From Setophaga petechia (taxonomy: Eukaryota; Chordata; Aves; Passeriformes; Parulidae): a stretch of DNA of 64,000 bases. Numbering within the stretch: position 1 is the first letter of the stretch; every line of letters begins with the position of its first letter. Below are positions 57,520 to 64,000 of the stretch, piece by piece. The notes under the pieces were generated by a model. It ran no database searches, was not told where the DNA came from, and was given only the letters and a program-made list of their open reading frames with translations. The DNA is taken from NCBI GenBank assembly GCA_024362935.1, contig JANCRA010000014.1, forward strand, positions 1,755,001-1,819,000, read 5' to 3'. The position numbers and the translations under genes were made by a program.

Positions 57520-57800
57520 CAGCTGAGGGATTTCCTGAGCTAAGGAGGAGTTATCTTTGCATTAAACAGGGCTCGGGGGATTTTCCTCCTACAAACCTCT
57601 CCATTGTCCCTCAGTCCATAAGGAAAGAAGAGAAAGAAACATTACAGCTTTTACTGATGATGAGGTGTCAGCTGAAAATGCAGGGCAAGAAATTAAATTT
57701 CTTCACCTGCACCTGAAGTCGGCTCGGAGAAAGCCCCAATTCTCCCTCTGACAACAAAGTCTGGGTTCATTAACGAAAATTGGGCTGTAAAATCTTTCCC
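57500..57800. promoter_or_regulatory. Candidate conserved non-coding element
   Basis: A repeat-free stretch with many factor-like words: GTCATCAGCTGAGG (E-box), GGAGTTATCTTTGCATTAAA (GATA and POU-like), CAGCTTTTACTGATGATGA, GTGTCAGCTGAAAATGC (second E-box), TTCATTAACGAAAATTGGGC (homeodomain, CCAAT complement) and CTTAATGGGACGG. This density is unlike the flanking DNA. Function is not shown. Confidence 0.25.
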
Positions 57801-58764
57801 CTGACTTAATGGGACGGCTCCAAGGTCCTTGGAAGGATTATTTCAACCCCACAGGCTCAATCAGTTGGTTCATTAAGCAGCAAAGTTTGGGAAAACCCAC
57901 CAGGGATTCCTTCCTTCAAGGTTATTATTGCTGCTACAAAATGTCCTTCTTGATTTTTCAAGCAGCTGTGAGGGAGTTTTGGCTTTTAAAGCAAATGAGT
58001 GGGGACCCATCAGCACCCAAACACATCTGGGTGGAAGTGTTAAAGGGTCTTTTGGGGTGAACCCCAGCACCGGGGAATAAATGGAATTTAAATGGTATTT
58101 AATGGTGGTTAAATGCTATTTAAATGGTATTTAAATGATATTTTAAGGCATTTGCATGCCTCTCCTCCTCACACATTTTACCCCTCCACAATCCCATTTT
58201 TAAAAGGAATTTGTTGCGTTGTTCCCACTGCCACAACCTGGGCAAACACAGAGGCTCTGCCCTCCGCACACCCCTCCTGGATGGCATCCCAGGAATGCTG
58301 CTGGAGCTTTCTGCTCCCTGCAGGAGCCCTGAGTGTGCTCAGCAGGACAAGCCTGGGCAGAAGGCTGGGCCCAGGGGAGCTGCCTCAGCCTAATTCCTGC
58401 ACCAGGGATTCCTGCCTGGCACCTCCACATCCCACAGTGACACCACTGGGCACAAAACCCATTTTCTGCTGAAAAATGAGACCTGACTGTGTTTCCACCA
58501 AAATCCTTTAAAACCCAGGGCTGCAGCACTGAGAGCCTTGAGGACAACATGGAATAAATGGAAGAGAATGTATCCAAAAGGGAGGAGGGAAGGGGATTTT
58601 GGAAAAAAGGAGGAGAGCAGCACTAAATCAACACAGCAGCAGGGCAGGTGATGAGGAGGGAAAGCAGCTCTTCCTCACACAAACCTTCCAAATTCCTCAT
58701 TCCCACGGCAAATACCAATTCATCTCCACGCCTTGGCTTTGTGATCCTGGCCATGGACACAGCA
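57801..58764. other. Unique spacer with a small ATTTAAATGGT repeat
   Basis: About five imperfect copies of ATTTAAATGGT lie at 58080-58145. No gene is recognised. Confidence 0.45.
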
Positions 58765-58960
58765 CTGGCTAATTGCTAATTGCTAACTGCCATTTAAATC
58801 ATTAGCAGGGCACAAAGGAGTGGCAGGAGTTCCTGCCCCCTTGGGCTGTCCCTGTTAATGAGGAATTGTGGCTCCTCCTCGGGATCCTGAGGTCCCTAAT
58901 GAGGGGGAGGGTGTTTGTGGGAATTGAACCTGTCCCTGATTAGTTCATGGCACAGGTGCT
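58765..58960. promoter_or_regulatory. Cluster of homeodomain-type sites
   Basis: GGCTAATTGCTAATTGCTAA, then CTGCCATTTAAATCATTAGC, and farther on GTTAATGAGG, CCTAATGAGG and GATTAGTTCATGG give at least seven TAAT/ATTA cores in under 200 bp. It may be a small local duplication of GCTAATT or a regulatory cluster. Confidence 0.2.
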
Positions 58961-59265
58961 CCCTGCTGAGCCCGAGATTTGTGAGCTGGAGTTGATCCTG
59001 GAGAGCTGCAAACCTGGGCTGGCCACACTCAGCTCATCCCACCGGGGAGGCACCAAAACCCTGGGATGGAGATGGAGACAACACCCCCAGGTCTTCATTC
59101 TCTCCCCAAATCCCAAAATCTGGGTGGTCTAATCCCAAAAACTGGTTTGGCTCCAGTTCTGCCCCATGACTCAGCCTGGTGTCCCTTGGTGTCGCTTGAG
59201 GTGGGAGCAAACTCAATCTGGCCTGAGCTCACACCACCAAGAACCAGCACCACACCACTCCTGAT

Positions 59266-59819
59266 GCCACATCCATTCCCAATCCCACATCCATTCCCAG
59301 TCCCAAATCCATTCCCAATCCCACACCCATTCCCAGTCCCACATCCATTCCCAATCCCACATCCATTCCAGTCCCACACCCATTCCCAATCCCACACCAA
59401 TTGCCAGTCCCACATCCATTCTCAGTCCCACATCCATTCCCCACCCCACATCTATTCTCAATCCCAGATGCATTCCTGATCCTACACCCACTCCCAATCC
59501 CACATCCATTCCTGATCCTGCATCTATTCTCAATCCCACACCCATTCCAATCCCACACCCCTTCCTGATCCCATATCCATTCCCAATCCCACACCCATTC
59601 CCAGTCCCACAACCATTCCCAATTCCACACCTATTCCAGTCCCACACCCATTTCCACACCATTCCCAGTCCCATTCCCAGTCCCACACAATTCCCAGTCC
59701 CATTCCCAGTCCCACACCCATTCCCAATCCCACATCCATTCCAGTCCCATTCCCAGTCCCACACCCATTCCCAATCCCACACCCATCTCAATCCCACACT
59801 CATTCCCAGTCCCACATCC
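59266..59819. repeat. Minisatellite, 18-bp unit CCCACATCCATTCCCAGT
   Basis: About thirty copies of CCCACATCCATTCCCAGT or CCCACACCCATTCCCAAT with variants. Eighteen is a multiple of three, so minus frames encode a six-residue Gly-Met/Gly-Val repeat (up to 235 codons). These are artefacts. Confidence 0.95.
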
Positions 59820-61406
59820 CCACGTTTGGCTGTCTCAGAGGAGGAGCTGGGTTTCACTGCTAATGGGAGAACAATTGTGGTGGGACTCCAGAAACGCCTC
59901 GTATGAAAGACAAAAAGCACCAGAAAATTAAAGCTTGGACTGAATCACATCTCAGACTTTTGGGAGTGGAAATTCCCATTGGGAATGCAGGACCGAGACA
60001 AGAGCTACTATTTGTTGACAAGCTCTTGAAATCGTCCTCCCAAAAATGTTGAGTGAATGGAAATCATTGCCCTCCAAATTTTCAGCTCGTTAAAAAATGT
60101 TACAAATTCATCTTGGATTGCAACAAATGGCTTGCTTTGCTTTCAACCATTGGATTCTCCCACATGCATTTCTGAGTGGGATTTGGGAGAATTTCCAAGG
60201 AAGAAGCAGTTCTAACCATCGTAAGAGTTGTCCCCTTCCAAACCCCCAAAAAACTAACCTCTAAAAAATGAGATATAAATTTAAAAAAAGGCACAAACCC
60301 AGCGTGGTGTGATGAGCTCCCTGCACATCCGTGGCTCCTGCACGGGATGAAAAGAACATTTCACACAAACCCTGCTGGAGCAGCTCGGCTCTGCCGTGGC
60401 CTGTGATCCCTGAAAAACCCCGAGTGACGCCCTCCTCTCTGTTCCCCTCAGCAGGGAGAGTTGTTTGTTTGGTTTTGTAAGTCCCAGCTTAATGCAAAGC
60501 AGGAGCCAGCGAGGAGCAGGGCTTGCCAGAGGCAGAGCATCCCCTTCCTGCCTTTTCCCGAGGTTCCCGTCGCACTTTTGGATCCTGCCCATGTTTGGGT
60601 TGGGTTTAAATCATTCCTGACAGGCCCAACTGGCGACTGTGACGCCAGCCCATGGAGGGAATTGTGGAATATGGTCTCAGAGTCAGGCTTAGCCTGGTTG
60701 GGATGGCATTCCCCCACAAATGGTGCCTCATTCCCTATGGATTTCCCCTCCTCTGTCCCCAAGGACACATTTTACGGGGGGACACGGTGTCAGCAACCCC
60801 CAAAATCCTCATGGCACAGAAATAACCAACTCTAACCCAGCCCCCTTTTCTCCTCTTTTCCCACAAAACTCATTCTGGTCCTCAGGAGGCTCCAGAGGCT
60901 GCTCCCAGCAGGAATTCCCAGCACATCCCTCATCCCTGCCCAGCACCGTGCCTCTGCCAGGGGGGTTGTGCAACAGCTCCGGGACATCAAGTGGAAAAAT
61001 CACTTCCAAGTGGGAGGTAATGAGATGCAATCCTGTCTGTACAGGACAATAAATCACCTCTTTGGGCTTTTCCAGCCCTAAAAAATGTGGAGCAGAGGGC
61101 AGGGATGTGGCTGGCGGGGGAAGGACTGAGGGAGAGACCAGAAGGAAAAGATCACAGCTGAGGAAAGATGCAACAGCAAACTCCAGAGGGAAGGAATAAA
61201 TCTGTTCCACATCCCTGTGCATCACCACCACAGTCTAAGCAAGGAGTCAGCTCCATGGCAGTGTTACATTCCTGAAAAGCCTCAGTGAATTCATGTTTGG
61301 GACAAAAACAAGGAAATCCAAGGAAAATGGGCTAATTTTCCCATTGTCCAGGGCCAGCACAGCTCCCAAAGCTCCTCAGCACCTCAAGGGCTTTTTAGCT
61401 ATGATT
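59820..61406. other. Unique region, no gene recognised
   Basis: No array or known element. Nothing coding is recognisable. Confidence 0.4.
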
Positions 61407-61605
61407 TATGGAATCATGGAATCATGGTTTGGGTTGGAAGGGCCTTAAAGATCATCCACTTCCAACCCTGACACCTTCCACCATCCCAAGCTGCTCCCAG
61501 CCCTGTCCAGCCTGGCCTTGGGCACTGCCAGGGATGCAGGGGCAGCCACAGCTGCTCCGGGCACCTGTGCCAGGGCCTCACACCCTCACAGGGAACAACT
61601 CCATC
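61407..61605 (-). mobile_element. CR1 LINE 3'-end fragment
   Basis: Complement orientation and well preserved: GGAATCATGGAATCATGGTT, TGGGTTGGAAGGGCCTTAAA, GATCATCCACTTCCAACCC, CCAGCCTGGCCTTGGGCAC and GGCAGCCACAGCTGCTCCGG, ending at CACCCTCACAGGGAACAACT. Confidence 0.95.
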
Positions 61606-62126
61606 CATTTTACTCCTTAGCTGGAGTTTTTCACAGCCCAAACGAGACAACCCAACAGAGCAGAAGAAGAGAAAAAACCAAAATACATTTGGGTGGAAAT
61701 TCAGGGGGGTTTCAAGGAGGGAGAGCTGAGTGAGTCCAAGGGAATCCAGCGCTGGTTCCAGGGAGCTGCCACAGGACAGGGACATTGGGAATCACCAGTG
61801 GAGGCTGTGGATCAAGGGACAGCTCCTGGTCATCCCTAGGAAGGATCCCACCTTCCTGGAACAAGGGGACCTCAGATTTAGTGAACCCCACACCAAAATC
61901 TTCAAGTAGGAAAGAGGCCTGGGACACATTTTGGGTACCACAGAACCAGGGGAATCCCAGTAGGGATTCCATATCCCAGGAGCTGAATTGGTCTAGAAGG
62001 ATAAGAAGTTGACCTGGGATTTGGAATCCCACCTCCCTTGCTAAGCAAGAGATTTTTAATTTTTTTTCTTTCTTGCTTGGGGACATCTCTGTCCTTAAAG
62101 TGGTTGCCTGAGAAAAGCAGCAGGAA
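61606..62126. other. Unique spacer, no gene recognised
   Basis: Nothing recognisable. Confidence 0.4.
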
Positions 62127-62302
62127 GTTAATAAATAAATAAATAAATAAATTTTTAAAAATTATTATATATATCGTATCATAAATATTTATGAATTTTA
62201 ATGCAATAAATAAATAAATACATATGAATTTTTGAATTATTATATATATCATATAATAGTAAATATTTACGAATTTTTTAAGGAAATAAATAAATAAATA
62301 AG
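62127..62302. repeat. AT-rich array: (AAAT)n plus a ~76-bp duplication
   Basis: Three AAAT runs (62130-62153, 62206-62220, 62284-62300) flank two copies of a segment reading GAATTATTATATATATCATA and TAAATATTTACGAATTTTT-like sequence. The repeating block is about 76 bp. It contains many partial palindromes. Confidence 0.92.
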
Positions 62303-62689
62303 TATTCATTAATTATCTCTAAATAAGAGACTGAAGTGCCTGGATCAAGTATCCAAGGTCTGGATACTCAAGGAGTGAAGGATTTAGAACAAGTAGCACT
62401 CGACACACTTGATCTTCTTGTCCCCCCTCATTTCCACTCCTTTCTAATGGCTCCAAAGCAACTGGCCCGGGATGTTTCCCATCCTTTACCTAAACTGGGA
62501 AGAGCAAAAGCATAAACATTCCAGAAACATCCACAGAGACGTTCCACCAACTGGCAAATGAGGCCAATCCCCCTCCCGTCCCTTCCCCATGTGTTCCTGA
62601 GCACATCCAGCCCCACCACAGCTCCATGAACTGTGCTCCTCCCGGGATCCCTGGCAATCACAGTCCTGCCCTCAGACAAAACAACAACA

Positions 62690-62830
62690 ACCTAAATTTG
62701 AGGGAATTAATAACAATGTCTGCCACTGATGAGCCCTTCCGCAGCGTCTCCCAAGCTTTATGCAAATTAACAATTCCAGCAAGTAACGCGGACTTCAGAT
62801 GATCCAAGAGGATCCTGGGCCATCCTGGAG
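62690..62830. promoter_or_regulatory. Candidate regulatory patch with POU and SOX-like words
   Basis: TTATGCAAATTAACAATT (about 62759-62776) joins a perfect octamer ATGCAAAT to an AACAAT SOX-like word, and AATAACAATG lies at about 62708. The surrounding 140 bp is repeat-free. The order differs from the classical SOX-OCT composite, so this is only a candidate. Confidence 0.25.
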
Positions 62831-63235
62831 CAGAAGGAAGGAATTGGCACAGCACTGTCACCCACACTTTCCCTCAGCAGGGAGGAGATCCCAAGCTCTC
62901 CACCAAAGGGAATGACCCAAAAGGACAGGCCAGAGCCAGCCCTTCATGCCAGGAGGGAATTCTACTCACTTCCAAAAAAGGGGTTTAACAGCTCGAGTTG
63001 GATCCATGAATGATCCCAGATTGTGGTGACAGTCCCCATCCCAGCATGGATACAGGCAGAGCCTGCAGGCAAAGTGGGAACAAGGAATGGGAAAAGCACC
63101 TTGGACCACCCTTCTGTGATCCCAGGGGTTGGAAAACCAGGATTGGGAAAGGTTTCCAGCAGGAACACACCCCAGTGTTCACAGGGAGATGGGAACGGTG
63201 CAGGATCCTCAGGAAGGCATCCCTGCTCATCAAAG

Positions 63236-63281
63236 GGATCTCCAAAGGTCCCTTCCAACCCAGACCATTCCAGGATTCCTG
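63236..63281 (+). mobile_element. CR1 LINE 3'-terminal fragment, very short
   Basis: AAAGGTCCCTTCCAACCCAG, then ACCATTCCAGGATTCCTG, gives the last ~45 bp of a sense-orientation CR1. No body is recognisable upstream. Confidence 0.8.
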
Positions 63282-64000
63282 CCTGCTCCCAGGGATCCTG
63301 CCCCATGCCAGGAGCACCCACAAGAACGACTCACAGTGGAAGGATCAATGTTATCCCACCCAGGATAATTCCACAAGGAGGCAAATCCACCTGGATCTCC
63401 TCACACATCTCCATGCACTTCAAAAGCCCAAATTTTTGTGGGTATTCACAACCTCCAAAAATCCCAATTCAGCAAACCCAGATGAGCACTGAAGCCCTGG
63501 AGGAGGAGATCCCTGAGGTGGCTCAGACCCCACACTGAAGTTATCCCAGGGAATACTCTGCTCTTCCCAAATTCCCTCCACCAACCCAGGGGATGCAAAC
63601 CCCACTGGGAGCTGCTCTTTGCCAGCCTGGAACCCCCTCCAGGAGCTTTGGGTCCATCCCACCACTGTCCTGCCCCCAAGCCAAAGACCCCAAGGATGAT
63701 TCTTCAATCTTTAGAGCCTGGTGGTAGCCAGGAGCTCCAGAGTGGAGCTTCCACCTGGAAAGCAGTGATTGCCCTGCTCTGGAATGCTGCAGGAGCCTCA
63801 GCAGAGCCTTCCCAGGGCTCTGCAATCCCGGAGTCCCAGCTAGAAAATCCCTGCTGCAGGCAAAAACTGGGACATGCAGAAGGAGATCCAAGGAATTTCT
63901 CCATCTATAACCATCACAGCTCCATGAAGTTGTTTAAAAGAGGGAACTGAGCTTGTTTTCCTTGTGGAAATCCTTTGTTTATTTTTAGTTCTGCCTCGGA
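63282..64000. other. Unique end segment, no gene recognised
   Basis: Mixed composition to the window end. No array or supported exon. Confidence 0.4.

Noticed and set aside
59213..59920. 235-codon Gly/Met/Trp-rich minus frame
   Set aside because: Six-residue translation of the 18-bp minisatellite.

Overview
This window reads as intergenic or deep-intronic DNA from a bird, probably a songbird (bird about 0.85, passerine about 0.6). The main evidence is about sixteen short copies of the 3' end of CR1, the dominant avian LINE. They carry the typical words (GGTCCCTTCCAACCCAAACC-like tails, GGCAGCCACAGCTGCTCTGG, GCCATGGGCAGGGACACCTT and their complements) in both orientations. I see no Alu, L1 or B1/B2 sequence, and no bacterial gene layout. 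No protein-coding gene, tRNA, rRNA or CRISPR array can be supported. The longest open frames lie almost entirely inside tandem repeats and are open only because the repeat unit lacks stop codons.

The most striking property is the density of tandem arrays. About nineteen large minisatellite or microsatellite blocks cover roughly 11-12 kb of the 64 kb. In order: a 65-bp unit (1-745); a 1.4-kb polypurine GGGAAA array (2963-4347); an 11-bp unit (4797-5640); TA repeats (6124-6178); a two-part 150-bp unit (8875-9345); a 29-bp unit (10036-10485); a 13-bp unit (13110-13373); a 15-bp unit (14600-15440); a 33-bp unit (15968-16342); two CCAT arrays (23908-23995 and 26733-27306); a 57-bp unit (29284-29492); a 23-bp unit (31681-32083); an A-rich block (34237-34776); a CATCCCR heptamer array with a 297-bp higher-order repeat (34991-36058); a 14-bp unit (41020-42071); another 23-bp unit (43652-44477); a 140-bp unit (52499-53507); an 18-bp unit (59266-59819); and an AT-rich array (62127-62302).

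Between the arrays the DNA is unique or anciently repetitive and of mixed GC content, with a few short CpG-rich patches (850-990, 4540-4690, 20575-20700). A few intervals look less repeat-like and hold clusters of transcription-factor-like words: 2340-2480, 19840-20050, 37160-37310, 38400-38606, 57500-57800, 58765-58960 and 62690-62830. They are the best candidates for conserved regulatory sequence, but only an alignment could show this. A near-perfect inverted repeat with about 230-bp arms (10876-11672) and a two-strand poly(A)-signal hairpin (38641-38656) are the most interesting structures outside the arrays.

No set of genes working together is visible. The biology here is repeat biology: CR1 insertion, birth and homogenisation of minisatellites, non-B DNA potential, and perhaps a few distal enhancers or an unannotated non-coding transcript.
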